From Alligator mississippiensis (taxonomy: Eukaryota; Chordata; Crocodylia; Alligatoridae): a stretch of 64,000 nt of DNA. Positions 38,001-53,000 of the stretch are shown here, one piece after another. Location: NCBI RefSeq assembly GCF_030867095.1, contig NC_081835.1:40903892-40967891 (forward strand). The letters are read 5' to 3'. The stretch's first letter is position 1, and each line of letters begins with the position of its first letter. The notes below the pieces were generated by a model that saw nothing but the letters and a program-made list of their open reading frames with translations, was not told where the DNA came from and did not search any database. A program made the translations under genes and the position numbers.

Positions 38001-41000
38001 CCAAGGTCCTGGTGTGTCCCAGTTCTGCTGGGAGTTTTGGCCATGTCATACCAGTTCCTTGCTTGAGGCAGGATGGAAATGGGAGCCCCCAAACACAAAA
38101 GACACAGGAAGAGCAAGCCCAGCTCTGTGCCCCAAACTCCCTTATGGCTGAGCCACAGGCCTATCCTCATGCTGACACTCACTGCAGGTATCTGTTGACA
38201 TTCTCAGCAGGCAGCCTGAAGAGCCCCTCAAACTCATCACGGGCCCACTAGGAGAGAGAAGAGGGTCAGACACAGCGTGGAGGATCCCCACCCCTCAAAT
38301 TCCAACATCAACCCTCCAAGACCCCCCTACCCATGGTTGAGCCTGTAGTACCAGGGTTGCCAAGATGTGGCAACCTGTAAGCACATTGGTCCCTGCTCCT
38401 GAAGCCTGGTACAACCTGTGCAGGTGGCAAGAGCCCTGGACCTCAACACCCAGACTGTCTGCAACCCTGCTATGGGACCTGTCCATCTAGCACCCTCTCC
38501 CAGGACTCGGGGCAGGGGGGCAGGAGCTCCACTCCTGGAAGTCCTCTAATTTGCAATGATACCCAGAGCCCCCTTAGCTTAGGCAGGCAGTAACCAATTC
38601 AGGGCTGCCAGAGGAACTAACAGGGGACTATGGACTGGATGCTGAGGTAGCCCCCTGCTTTCCTACATAGCCCTGAACAGCCAGATCTCATGCCAAGGTC
38701 CCTGTCCTCCCCAGAAGACCTCCATCCCCTCTGAAGTTTCTCCTGGTAAGCAGTGGCGAGGCCGGTGCATTTCTGAGGGAAAATACAGCAGTGGCTTCCT
38801 TCAATACATATGAGTGGCCCTAACTGCCATGAGAGGGAAAAAAGCAACAGTGGAAGGCAGAACCAGGGATCCTGCAGCCATGGGGAGCTCTGGAGGGCCA
38901 GGGCACTGGTGGGGAAGGGGCAGAGCCCCACACCAGCAGCTATCCTGGGGAAGTCTGGCATGCCTTAGACCAGCGGGTACTTGGGAAGGCTTCAAGGGGT
39001 ACTTGGCGACGGACTGCCAGGGTACTCCTTCTTTCTCAACTGGCCACCGGGGGTACACTGACCCAAAAAGGTTGAAAACCCCTGCCTCAGACCAGCATGG
39101 GGGCTTAGCGGCAAGAATGCACATGTGGCAATGGGGCTTCCAGCCAGGACGCAGCTGGGCCCTGCAACCTGCCTGCAGCCCTGACAGCTCTTTCTCTGTT
39201 CTTGTTCCCATTCACTGGCTAAGACCAGGCCTAGTGCTGAGGAATTTCTTCTTTCTGAAATGCACACAGACTGAAGCACAGAGGCCCATAGCAGGGCACG
39301 CTAGGGAGCACACTCCATGCTGCATGCCCACAAGGACAGTGGGCAGGGGTAGGGTGTCCCTGGATGAAACCACCTGCTACATTAGCCACAGGCCTCTCTG
39401 AGGTGATGGCTGTTGAGAGCACCCCAACCCATTCAGCCACCCTACCAGGGAACTGGAGATGCTGAAGCCAAGGCTTAGTCTAGCTGCCAAGCACTGGTGC
39501 CACCTCATGGGGAACAACTATGCTGGGGAGACAAAGCGGGGTGCACTTGGGTCTGTGGAAGGGCCATGCCCAGCATTGGGAAACCACTACATGCTAGGGT
39601 GGGCCTTACCTGCAGCGTGTGCTCGATGGAACTGGGGAAGTGACGCAAGGTGCAGACAGGAATGGCCTTCTCCAATGGGTCACTGTGATTGCCAAATGGT
39701 TCTGTTAGGTGGGGCACAATGACCTGCACGTGTCCCTTGGTGCCCTGGGTGCCTGAGTCAAGCAGTGGCTTCAGGTAACGGATGCACTGGCTGTCCACAT
39801 ATGTCCCTGAACAGAGAGGAAAAACTGAAAGGAGACCAACATCTGACTCCTTTGGCTCCCCTCACAGGTATCATATTCCCATTCCTCCACTCCTCCAGAC
39901 AAGCACACTCCATGGGTAAGAGAGAGTATGGGTCCTGGGGCATAGTTGGGGAGTCTTCCTTTCTATGGACTCCATCCCCTGTCCCAATCCAAGTAAACTC
40001 CACCCACATAGAAGAGTCCCCAGAGAAGTCCCAGCACCAGGGCAGGATGCAGAGCAGAGAGTGAGTCAGTCTGAAGGAGTGTGCAAGTAGCCTTCTGTTC
40101 TCATCTAAGCCCCCAGGTGCTGCTCTGTAGTTAGGTGGCATCAGGTCATTTCCCCAGTGCCATGTGGAATGGCACAGGCATGGGGTGTGCATGACCATGC
40201 TCAGCCTGGCCCTAGCTCCTTCCTGGGCACTCACGAGCTCTCATGCTGTCCAGGGCACTTGCCACGCCATCAAGAGGCTGGAAAAAGTCCTCGCCGTATT
40301 GCAGCTCTGTGGTGGGCCCCACCTGGTTGTCGTGGGCCACTATATTGATGTGTGGGTTCATGCGCCTCACTGCCTCTGCTGCAACCTCTGATTTCAGCTT
40401 CTGCAAGAGGAATGCAACCAAGATTCTGGATGGGGGTGGAGGTATGATCCTGTCCTGGCCAGGTCTGTAAGGTGGAACAGAATCCCTCCATCCCTCCTAC
40501 TGGTACAGCAGGCCGAGTATCCCAGAGAAAGCCAGCCCATTGTAGAGGCCAGGGAGCTCCTTATCTACCTCTGCTTTGGGCTCCTGCCCACACAGCTCTA
40601 TGGCTCCTGTCACAAGCCAGGGTGCTGGTAACAGTGATGCCCCATCCTAACAGAGCCGGCTGGTTTCCAGACACTTCCCATGACCAAACAGATGGGAAAG
40701 GGCCAGCACCAAGTTCCTAGCAGGAACTGCTGGCTGCAGGCAGAGAAGCCCCTGCCTTGACCCCAAAGCCTAGTAAACACAGAAGTCTGGTCCCCCTCCT
40801 CAAGTCTGTCCCCTTCACTTCTTTCTTTCCAGACCACACTGCTGGTGCAGGATAGCTCCCTGCAGAAGCTGGGCAAGAGGAAGACTGTGGTGATTTGGGC
40901 AGCTGGAGCTAACAAGGACATGGGAGCTCCCTCTAATCGGTATTTGGGCTCCCCTACCCTCACTCTAAGGGTTCAGTCAGTGCTTCCTGAAAGCCACATG

Positions 41001-44000
41001 ATGCAGGCAGCAGGTGCTGAAGCAGATCGTCACTGTCTGTGGGGCCTTTTCAGCCCTGGGCTGGGAACTGACTCTAGGAATGCTGATGTGGGGGAGCAAC
41101 ACTGGTAGAGCTGGGTGGAGGGGAGCCCAGAGCTGGGCCAGCAGGGGCCTGTAGGTCATAAGTGAGAAGCACTGGCACAGCAGGTTGGCAGGAAACAGTT
41201 GCACCATGCCTGGCTTAGTTGCCTCTCTACGGACTGGGTGCTTACAGGCCTGGCTAGGCAAACCCTTGCCCCTGCCCATGACAGCTGCTTTGGGCCTCAG
41301 CACCCGTGCACATGCTCTCCAGTACCTCAACCCTGCAATCACTCACAGATATATCCCATGGCCGGAAGAGAAACTGCCGGTTGAGGTTGGAGCGCTCAAT
41401 GGTGTCCATGTCGGTCACTGTGATGTTTCCACCCTTGCCAGCAGCCAGCCCCATCATTGCAAAGTTCTTCAGCAGCTCACAGCCAATGGCACCAGACCCT
41501 ACCTGGCACACAGGCACACAGTCAGTGGGACCATGCCTGCACCATGAAGAAACTGGCTACTTATAGCTGATCATACTACTCCCATCTCCTTCTCCCCCAC
41601 CCCCGACTTCCTCACTCCCCTCCCACCCTATCCACTCTGCTCTCCTTGCACACTCCATCCCAGAGTGTAGTACCCATCCCAGATTGGGTGCTACAGCACC
41701 TGCTGCTGGTAGGGAGTGGGAAATGTCTGCACTGAAACAGGCTGGATGCTTGGGCATTGCATGGCAAAGAGACTGACCTAGATGCCAGCTGGAGGTCAGT
41801 GCAGGCAAAATGTGGAATGACTGTGGGATCCCCCCTCACTACCAAGAACAAGCTCTTTCCTGCCCTGTCAGTGGGTCAAGCTGCCCTCAGGGCATCCCTC
41901 CAGAGGGTAGAAAAGAATCCTGAGTTTAGGAGCCCATGCATCCTTTCCCTCTGAGGCCCAGGGTGAAGCTAGTTAGCACCTCAATACAGAATAGGCAGCT
42001 ATACCATTTAACTGTAGCTGGGTCTGGCCCTGGTGTGGAGCCAGCAGACAGGGTCAAGGTTTTCACTGCCTTTCTGAGTCAGCTAGAAGATGACTGACTC
42101 ACGTCAGAACCTTTTCCTCACACATAGCAGCTAGTTCCCTGACCCTGGCCAGCACTGCAGGGGTAAAGGCAAAAGCCCCTGTTCTGTCTTTGCTGTCCCT
42201 GCCCTCTGCTCACCACAAAGTACTTCTGCTGGCCCAGCCTCTCCTGGAAATTGGCCCCAAACACAGCAATTTGTCCATCATAGCGGCAGCCACGCTGTTG
42301 GGGATAGAGGCAGACATGCTGTTAGGGACTCCTTGTCCATGCCCAGACCCCCACAAGACTAGAGAGGGTGGCAGAGCCAAAGCCCTTCTCCCAATCCAGC
42401 ATGGGGGCCAGGAGAGTGGACACAGTGGCTGGGGCAGCTGGAAACAGTACTCACTGGAGCACAGGATTCCTCGGTCAGTGATGCAGCTCCATCCTTGGGC
42501 AGGCATTCCAGGGCATCAAAGTACAACCATTGTGCCAGTGGCAGGAACTTCCCTGAGGCAGCCTGGGCACAGCAAGATGGGCTTTGTCAGCTCCTTCACA
42601 GCACCACACTACATGGTACTAGCAAGGGCTGATAGCAGAGGCCCTACAGGAATGCCTTAGTGCATTATATCAGACTCACCAATGGAGAAGCAGTACCTGG
42701 CAGGCAGTAACAAGACTTTACAGGCAGGAATGGCGCAAGCCCCCACCCAGCACACAGTAGCCCCTGTACCCTGTGAACACTGGCCACAGGGAGACCCTCC
42801 TCCAGGCTTTGGGGTGTTCAGGAACTCAAATGATCACTGCTTAGGGGTTCCCAGTGGATGGGGACAGCTACTACCAAAGCAACTTGGGGACAGGGGCCAC
42901 TGGCAAGGTTTGGGCCAGGGATCAGGGTCCCCCCCCATGCCCTGCCCATTGAATGCCTTATCCATTCTCTCAAAGGGGGCCAGTGGCCCTGGAAGTGTGG
43001 GTGTCATATAAATGGCACAGACCCTGGAGTCTAGGCCACAACATTCTCATTGCTATGAATAAATGACTCACTACCCCTATAGCTGAGCCCTGCAAGTTGC
43101 ATCCTGACAATCTATCGGACAATATGGCGTTCACTAGGATTCAAGGGATACATTAGGGAGCCCAGGGCTGTCAGAGGGGTGGTAGATCAGGAGTAAGGGT
43201 CGCCAACAAAACTAGCAGATCAGCCCAGGGCAGGGCTAGTGAGGGCTGTGGGTCAGGAGCACTGGCAGAGCCCTTCCTGGCTGAGCACTGAGCTTCCAGC
43301 TCTGGCAGTGAGGGAGGGGCTGAGGCAGCCCTGAATTCAGTTCTGAGCAGAACAAGTTTCCCATTTCCCTCCCCTTGGATCCTCTAGAGGCCTTGCATTT
43401 TGCTGACCAGACCCTCTCAGGGCAGGGCATGGAATCAGCCAGTCAGGGCTAGGTTGGAGTCTGTGCTGGGGAGCACTGGAATGGGCCCATGATACATCTA
43501 GGGATGCAGACTGGGACAGAGCACCACATGGGCTAACTCCTCCATGGTACCTGACACCAGATGCCCTCCCAGGAGCCAGTGCAGCTAGCCAGAGCCCTGG
43601 GTCTGGTCCCCAGTAGATCAGATCCAATCTCTGTGAGGAGGCATGAGACACCAGCTGATAGACCTGGTTTCTGTCTCCAAATGTCCTGGCCAGCCATGAG
43701 CCCCAAGCATCAATCTCTCCAGCTGCTCCATGGAGCTGCAGAGCCACACTGCTACCTGCTGAGGTCCCACTGCTGTCAGGAAGGCCTAAGCAGAGCAGCT
43801 CCAAACCCACTGGACTAGGTCTGGGGAAGTTGAGCCCCGCACTCGCTCTTTTCTCAAATGGTCCTGGCTGGTTTTATAGGTGAGTAGAATCCTAACAAGC
43901 CTTCTCTGCCCTCACTATCCCACATACAGGGAGTGCAATCAGTGTAGTCTAGCTACAACCCTGTTGGTCTGTCAAACTAGCCCGCCCTGGCAGGGTCTCA

Positions 44001-47000
44001 TTATGGGGATGGTGAGCCACAGCCAGGACTGGGGACAGACAGGCTGAGGCAAGGGTACCACCTCGTGGCTATTTGAGAAATGGCAGAATAGATTTGTACC
44101 TTAGAGCTTTAAACTAAGATTCCTGGAGGACGGGAAAACACTGACTGGAGCATGCCTGGGGACCGACATGCAAGGAAGCTCCGTAGATAGGGACACCAGG
44201 AGGGCCACTCTCATGGGAACTGAGGGAATAGTTCTCCTTCAGTGTGACAGGATGTTGACAGTCTCAGTAGGAGGACTCAGGTGCCCGTACACTAATGCCA
44301 GAAGCAGAGGGAACAAGCAGGAGGAACTAGCTCTCCTGCTCTCCAGCGGCCATTACAATCTAGTAGGGATTACGAAGACCTGGTGGGACTCCTCACACGA
44401 TTGGAGCGTAGCCATAAAGGGTTATGCCCTGCATAGAAGGGATTGAGTAGGGAAAAAGGTGGAGGTGCAGCTCTCTGTGTGAAGGAGCTGTACACCTCCT
44501 TGGAGGTTGACATCAGCTCCAAAGATGAATGACTTGAAACCCTCTGGGTCAAGCTGCAGGGGGGAGGCGGGTGGTGAAAGAGATCTAACTGTAGGCATAT
44601 GCTACAGACCACCAAACCAGGGCAAGGAACTTGATCTAGAGTTTGCCCAAGAACTAACAAAGGCTGCGCGGGCACGGGACACGGTTGTCATGGGCATCTT
44701 CAGTTATCCAGACATCTCTTGGGAGGAACACTCGGCCATGTGGGATCAGTCACATTGCTTCCTGACCTGCATCAAAGAGCTTTTCCTGACTCAGGAAGTA
44801 CACAGGCCAACCAGAGGTAACACTCTTCTTGGTCCTGGCCAAAGGAGACGACCTGGTGACCGACTTAAACGTAGAGGGCAGCCTGGATGACAGTGACCGT
44901 GAAACCATTCATGGTCCAACACAAGGCAGATAAATCGGATAGCAGACTTGAAGTTTTGGATTTCAAAAATGCAAACTTCAACGAGCTCAGGTCACTAATA
45001 GAGAATGTGCTGAGGGGTCAGGGACCAAAGGCAAAAGGAGTGTGTGAACAGTGGACATTCCTAAAGGACACGATTCCTTGAAGCACAAAGGAAGTCCATT
45101 CCCATGCAGAGGAAATGGAGCAAAAGGGCTGGGAAGCCCTCTTGGCTAAACAGGGAAATCATGATCCTCTTAAGAAAGAAGAAAGAGGTGTACAGTCAAT
45201 GGAAGCTAGGGACAGCCCCCAGGTAGGACTATATAGCAATGGCCCACACTTGTAGAGATCAGATTAGAAAAGCTTAGGCGGCAACTGAACTAAAACTAGC
45301 AACGGGAATCAAGGATAACAAGAAGTCCTTCTTAAGATATGTAGGGAATGGGAGGAAAATGAATGGGAGTGTGGGGCATTGCTCAACAACTCAGGACAAC
45401 TAGTCACTAGCACTCAGGAGAAAACTCAACTCCTGAATGATGACTTTGCTTCAGTCTTTCACTAGGCCAAGGGGAAAATCATGTCAGCTGGGGTACAGAA
45501 TGAGCAGGGTTCAAATGACTGCCTTCTGACTATTGCCATAAAACTGTGTATATTCAATTGAAGAAACTGGACACGTATGTCTTCCAAAACTTATGGCGCT
45601 CTGGGGAGATCCCTGAGGACTGGAAGAGGGTCAATGTTGTGCTCATCTTCAAGAAGGGGAGGAGGAAGGACCTGGGTAACTATAGGCCAATTAGCCTAAC
45701 TTCTATCCCAGGGAAAATCCTGGAAAAATTAATTAAGGAGTTGATGTGCGATAGGGCTTGCAGAAGGTAGGATTCTGAATGACAGCCAGCATGGCTTTGT
45801 TGCAGGCAGGTCTCGACTTACCAACCTCATCTCCTTTTAGAATCAGGTGACTCGCCACCTGGATAAGAGAGAGGAGGTTGACATTATATACCTCAACTTC
45901 CAAAAAGCTTTTGATTTGGTATCCCATGATATTCTTGCAAGAATATTGGAAGACTGTGGGCTTAAGTGCGAGACACTCAAATGGGTAGTAAACCGGCTGC
46001 AGGGTAGGATCCAGAGAGTTCTAATGGACAGATCTGTCACCTTGTTGGGGAAGTGGCTAGTGGTCTCCTGCAGGGCTTGGCCTAGTGCTATTCAACATAG
46101 ATTCATAGATGTTAGGGTCAGAAGGGACCTCAATAGATCATTGAGTCCGGGCCCTGCATGGCAGCAAAGAGTGCTGGGTTCAGATGACCCCAGCTAGATG
46201 CCTATCTAACCTCCTCTTGAAGACCCCCAGGGTAGGGGAGAGCACCACCTCCCTTGGGAGCCCATTCCAGACCTTGGCCACTCTGTGAAGAAGTTCTTCC
46301 TAATGTCTAGTCTAAATCTGCTCTCTGCTAGCTTATGGCCATTATTTCTTGTAATCCCCAGGGGTGCCTTGGTGAGTAAAGCCTCACCAATTCCCTTCTG
46401 TGCCCCAATGATGAACTTATAGGCAGCCGCAAGGTCGCCTCTCAACCTTCTCTTGCGGAGGCTGAAGAGGTCCAAGTGCCCTAGTCTCTCCTCATAGGGC
46501 TTGGCCTGCAAGCCCTTAACCATATGAGTGGCCCTTCTCTGGACCCTCTCCAGGTTATCCACATCCCTCTTGAATTGCGGCGCCCAAAATTGCACGCAGT
46601 ATTCCAACTGCGGTCCGACCAGTGCCCGATAGAGGGGAATTATCACCTCCTTGGTTCTGTTCATCAAGCATCTGCTGATGCACGATAAAGTGCCATTAGC
46701 TTTCCTGATGACTTCGTCACACTGATGACTCATGTTCATCTTGGAGTCCACTAGGACTCCAAGATCCCTTTCTGCTTCAGTGCCACCATGCAGGTAATTT
46801 CCTAGGCAGTAGGTATGCTGGACATTTTTCCTCCCTAGGTGCAGCATTTTGCATTTCTCCTTGTTGAATTGCATTCTGTTGTTTTGTGCCCATACGTCCA
46901 ACCTGTCCATCATGTTCATCAATGATTTGGATGTGGGGGTGAAGAGCTCACTGGCCAAGTTCACAGACGATACCAAGTTATGGGGAAGCGTAGTTATGCT

Positions 47001-50000
47001 TGAAGACAGGCTGGAGATACAGGCAGACCTAGACAGGCTTGCAAGTTGGCCGGACCGGAACCAGATAAATTTCAATGTTGAGAAACGTAACGTGCTCCAC
47101 CTGGGGACGAACAATCCCCTGTACACCTACAGTCTTGGCAATGCCAACCTGATCAGCACTACGAATGAAAGGGACCTGGGGGTAATAACAGATCACAGTA
47201 TGAACGTGAGCCAGCAGTGTGACGCTGTAACCAGCAGGGCTAACAAGACCCTGGCATGCATCAATCGATGCATCTCCAGCAAAACAAAAGAAGTGATTCT
47301 CTTACTCTACTCGGCATTGGTGAGACTGCAGTTGGAGTGTACTACATCCAGTTCTGGGCGCCACACTTTAACAAAGATGTGGTAAAACTTGAGAGAATCC
47401 AGAGAAGGACCACTCGTATGATCAGAGATTTGCATGGTAAGCCATACAAGGAAAGGCTGAGGGGTCTGGGACTCTTCACCCTTAAAAACAGAAGGCTGAG
47501 AGGGAACTTGGTAGCAGCTTACTGCTACCATCAGGGGCATACATCAAGGGCTCAGTAAACAACTGTTCACCAGGGCACCCCTGGAGAAAACTAGGAGTAA
47601 TAATCACAGGCTCCTGCAAAGCCATTTCAGGCTCAACATTAGGAAAGACTACTTCACAACTAGGGTGTCCAGAGTGTGAAATAAGCTCCCTCCAGAGGTG
47701 GTACAATTGCCGACCCTGGAAATCTTTAAGAGGAGACTAGACAGTCACCTTGCTGGGGTCACCTGACCCCCAGTTGTCTTTCCTACTTGGTGCAGGGGGC
47801 TGGACCTGATGATCTTCTGAGGTCCCTTCCAGCCTTACAATCTATGAGTCTATGAATCTTATGGACTAACCCCAGTAGAAATACACACATGAACACAGTG
47901 TACATGCACCATATTTTGGGAACAGAAGCTCACTTCATCACACATTGCAAGGCAGAAGGAGTATAAGGAGAGAGAAACTACAAGGGAAGGAGAGGAAGAG
48001 AGTAGTACTGGGGGGGAGACAGACAGGACAGACAGACAATAAACCCATAGGGGCAAAAGGAGTCCCCAAAGCTAATTCAGGTAACGGTAAAGTTGCAAGT
48101 GAATGAATCTCAGATGTTACAATCCACGTTATTCGGTCCAGTGATGACATGTTCAGTTTTAGCGTTGGGGCACAGAAGATATTTGGGTCCATTGAAAGGC
48201 TTGGTGCCCTGGTAAGACTGGCAGTTAGGCAGCCTGTTCCTTGAGAGATGCCATTTGAGGTCGATGTGGGCTGTCTAAAAGCCAGGACAGGTTTGTCCCC
48301 AAGGGCTACTTTGAGATGGTCTTTTTCCAGGAGGGACTGGAAGTCATTAATGATATATCTAAGGTGTTCAAGCCAGAGGCTGTAGGTGGTGACAACCAGA
48401 AGAACTGTTATCCTTGTCCTGGGTTAGTATCATAGCAGGCCAGAGCAGGGTCTGAGTCTGGACAGTTTCAGGGGTGTATTGCTACTGCAGGAATCCTTGC
48501 TGTAGACCCTTTGGGTGTGTATTCCAGTTGGTGGGATCGGAGCAGATACAGATACAGCTGTAATGTAGAGCTTGGCTGTAGATAATTGATTTAGTCATGT
48601 GCTTACGATAAAAGCATGAAAGCAGCTGTGGTGGTCAGTTGGTTTCTGATGCAATGTGTTGGCAATGTGGCCATCTTCACTGTACTAAGTCATGAATTTG
48701 GTGGGTGGAAATTGCTAGTTTGATGGAGGGTGGAAGTCATTAAATTCTTGGTGAAGGTTCTCTAGCAATTCCTTCCCATGTCCATGCAAAGATGTCATTG
48801 ATGCATCTTAGGTAGATCACAGGGATAAAAGGTCAGCTGTGGAGGAAGTGGACTTCAAGGCCTGTCATAAGTATTTTGGCATACTGGGGGGCCATACATG
48901 TGTCCGTGGCAGCCATTCGTTTGTAGGTATAGGGAGCCGCAAAACCTAAACTATAGATTTAATAAATTTCATAGACATTAAGGCTGGAAGGGACCTCGGA
49001 AGATCAAGTGCAGCCCTCTGCTCCAGGGGCAGGAAGTCAGCTGGGGTCAAAGGATCCCAGCAAGATAAGTATCCAAATGTTTCTTTAAGAGTCCAGAGTA
49101 GGTGCTTGCACCACCTCTGGAGGGAGTCAATTCCAGGCCTTGGGGGCTCGGACAGTAAAAAAGTGTTTCCTTATGTCCAGCCAAAAACGGTCTTGGAGGA
49201 GTTTGTGACCGTTTGACCTTGTCATCCCTTGGAGTGCTCTGGTGAACAGCCATTCCCCCAGATCCTGATGTACACCCCTTATATACTTATAGGCAGCCAC
49301 CAGGTCACCCCTGAGCCTGTGCTTTTCCAGGCTGAAGAGTCCCATGGCTCTCAGCCTCTCATCATAAGGCCTGTTTTCTTGTCCTCTGATCATATGCATG
49401 GCTCTCCTCTGGACTCTCTAAAGCTTTTCCACATCCTTTTTTAATTGTGGAGCCCAGAATTGGATGCGGTACTCCAGCTGTGGCCTCACCAAGGCTGAGT
49501 ACAGTGGGAGGATGACATCCTGAGATTTGCTTGAGAAGCCTCTATGGATGCAAGCCAGAGACTAGCTGCGTGCGCGGACAGCAGAAAAGCTTAACTGAAA
49601 CAGAAGCAATTTTTTCATCAGGAATGTCCTTTATGGCTTTAATCAAAATTCATGGGGGATGCTCGTGAACAGAGATGTGACATCCACAGAAACGAATATG
49701 GTATTAGCTGGAAGCTTGTCAGTGAAGACCAGTTTCTTTAAGAAATCTGTGGTGTCTTCCAAATAGCCGGCAGCTCCAGTGGCATATGAGAATGGGATAG
49801 ACTCAATATAGCCAGAAACTCCCTCTGTGATGGTGCCAATGCCAGAGACAATGGGGTACTCTGGGTTGCCAGGTTGGTGGATTTTGGGTAGTAAGTAAAA
49901 GTTGCCTGGCCTAAGTTCCTGAGAGGTAGAAGCAAGTGTTTCTAGAGGTAGCTTCCGCCTGATATTGTGAGATGAGGCTCTCTGTCACAAGTTGACAAAA

Positions 50001-53000
50001 ACTGTTTTGGAAATCTGTATCTTGGCTTCCTGTATATAAGCTGTTTTGGCCATGATGACAGGCCCTTTATCAGTCTGGGTTGTTTTTAAGGCTGAATATG
50101 CCTTTCCATTTTGCAAGACTGAGATTGAAAAGAAATAGCAACTTTTACATTACAATTTCAGGGTAGGTATGATGGCAGAAACCATTTACATACAGGTTCA
50201 GAGCAGGTCCACAGCTCTCAGCTGGTTTAGGAGCTATCCTTCTTGTGCTCTGCATCTGTATGTTCTGGTATTAGCTTGGTCATTGTGTATTGTCTTGGAA
50301 ATATTCCCTCAGTCTTAGAAGGCAGAAAAAAAGCTTTAAGGTCTTCATACAGCTGCACTGTATTTAGTTGTGAACTAGGGTAGTAAGAAAGACCATGGGA
50401 GAATACAGACACTTCAGCTGAGTGAAATATGTGGATGGATAAGTTGAGAACATTACTGTGGATTGTAGCATTTAAATTTGAAAAAGTTTTGTTTTTTCCT
50501 TCTTTAAGGAACCAGGTTCATTCTTCTTTGAGGAAGGAGGTGTTCCTGAAGCCCAGAGCAGAACACGGATGCCTCTGCAGAAACAGGCACTAGGGGTATG
50601 TGAAATGGGCAGTACTCAATTTGGATTCGGCCCAATTCAGGAGCAGTGACTCGATTTGCTGATTCGGATCACTGTCCTAATTTGATTAGGCTGAATCTGA
50701 AGATTCAATTCTGATTTGGAGAATCAGTGATTCGGCCACAGACACAGCTTTATACGTTTTTTCTATGTATTTTCAGGTACCAGGTGCAGCTTGTGAACGC
50801 TGAGATGGTGGGGTGGATGGAGCGTCCCCTATGCACTCAGTGGCGGACCCCTGCTGTGCCTCCTGGCTTGGTGATTGGCTGCGGGAGGACCCTGGGTGTC
50901 CCCTCAGACCCAGGAGGCACCAGTCACTGAGCCAGGGGGCAGAGGAGGTCCCCTGCGCTCTTGGCAGCAGGCCTGGAAGTGGACCAGAAGTACTTTTGGT
51001 CCACTCCTGGATCCGCTGCCAAGCATGTGGGGGACTCCCCAACAGTCCCATGGGATGCTCCATCCACCCTACTATCTCAGCATTCACAAGCCATGCCTAG
51101 TACCTTGAGGTACGTAGAAAACAAACGAACAAACAAACAAAAAACACCACATATAAAGCTGTGTATATGGCCAAATCATCGAATCTCTCCGAATTGAATC
51201 AGAAGCCTCTGATTCAATTCGGAGAGACTAACGGGTCATAGATTCATAGACACTAGGGCTGGAAGGGATCTTGGAAGATCATTGAGTCCAGCCCCAGGGG
51301 CAGGAAGTCAGCAGGGATCATAGGATCCCAGCAAGATAAGCATCCAAATGCCTCTTGAAGGGGTTCAAAGTAGGTGCTTGAACCACCTCTGGTGGCAGTC
51401 TATTCTAAACCTTGGGGGCTCGGACAGTAAAGAAGTTCTTCCTTATGTCCAGCCTGAAACAGTCATGGAGGAGTACGTGGCCCTTTGACCTTGTCATCCC
51501 TTAGGGTGCTCTGGTGAACAAACATTCCCCCAGATCCTGGTGAGCACCCCGTTAAGCTTATAGGTGGCCACCAGATCGCCTTTGAGCCTGCGCTTTTCTG
51601 GGCTGAAGAGTCCCATGGCTCTCAGCTTCTCGTCATAAGGTCTGTTTACCTGACCTCTGATCATGTGCATGGCTCTTCTCTGCACTCTCTCAAGCTTCTC
51701 CACATCCTTTTTGAATTGTGGAGCCCAAAACTGGACGCAGTACTCCGGCTGCAGCCTCACCAAGGCCGAGTACAACAGGAGAATGACATCCTGGGATCTG
51801 CTTGAGAAGCATCTATGGATGCAACCCAGCAATTTGCTTGCTTTACTAGCTGCAGCATCACATTGAAGGCTTACGTTCATTTTGTGGCCAATCATGACCC
51901 CCAAGTCCCTTTCATCTGTAGTGCTAGCCAGCGTAGCACTGCCAAGCCTATAAGCAAGCTGCAGGTTTTTCCTCCCAAGGTGGAGAACCTTGCATTTTTC
52001 GATGTTAAATCAGGTTTTCATCCGCCCGTTTCCTGAGCCTGTCAAGGTCTGCCTGGATCACCCTCCTGTGCTCAGGTGTGGGTACTTTACCCCAGAGTTT
52101 GGTGTTGCTGGCTAACTTGGCCAGTCCACTCCTGACACCAATGTCTGCATCATTAATGAAGATGCTAAATAGTATAGGCCCTAGGACAGAGCCTTGAGGG
52201 ACCCCACTGGTCACATTGCACCATGAAGATTGACTTCTGTCAACCACCACCCTCTGGGTCCTACTGCGGAGCTAATTCCCCAGTCAACAGATCATGGTAA
52301 GGCTGAGGCCGCAGTTAGCCAGTTTTGCCAAGAGGTAATCATGGGATACCAGATGCATCTTAACTTTAAAAAAGACTTTTATGACATCAATCTCTTCCCC
52401 CTTGTGCAGATGATAGATCACCTGGTCGTAAAGGAAATGAGATTGGTCAACCAAGACCTACCCACAACAAACCCGTGCTGACTATCCCTCAGGATGTTGC
52501 CATCAGCCAGTCTGTTAAGGATGGCTTCTTTGATAATCTTTTCTAAGACCTTCCCCAGGACAGAGGTCAGGCTGATGGGCCTGTAGTTTGCTGGATCCAC
52601 TTTCCTCCCTTTTTTGAAGATAGGCACCACATTGGCCTTCTTCCAATCTTCAGGCACTTCACCAGAGAGCCAGGAGTTCTCAAAGATCCATGCCAGGGGC
52701 TGAGCCATGATTCTAGCCAGTTCCTTGAGTACCTTAGGGTGTAAACTGTCAGGGCCAGCTGACTTGAAGGTGTCCAGCCTCTCAAGGTGTTCCTTCATGA
52801 GGAATCGCCCTCACCCTGTCCTGTAATGGGGAGGGGCATCCCATGGGACTCGTGAAAGACTGATGCAAAACTACCCATTTGGCAAGTTTCCTTTTTCCTG
52901 GGCATTGGTTGTCAGTTGTCCCATCTGGTTTAGCAGGGGTCCAATGTTGCCAGAGGAAAGGCAAGGGCAACATATCTAAAAAAGGACTTTTTATTGTCCC

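Noticed and set aside
43947-43978. Short phrase like a Penelope 3' tail
   Set aside because: Only about 30 bases with no flanking element sequence; not enough to annotate.
47858-50560. An endogenous retrovirus
   Set aside because: The RT motifs are Penelope-type (CINDIF in place of YIDDIF), there are no long terminal repeats, and no gag, protease or envelope is seen.
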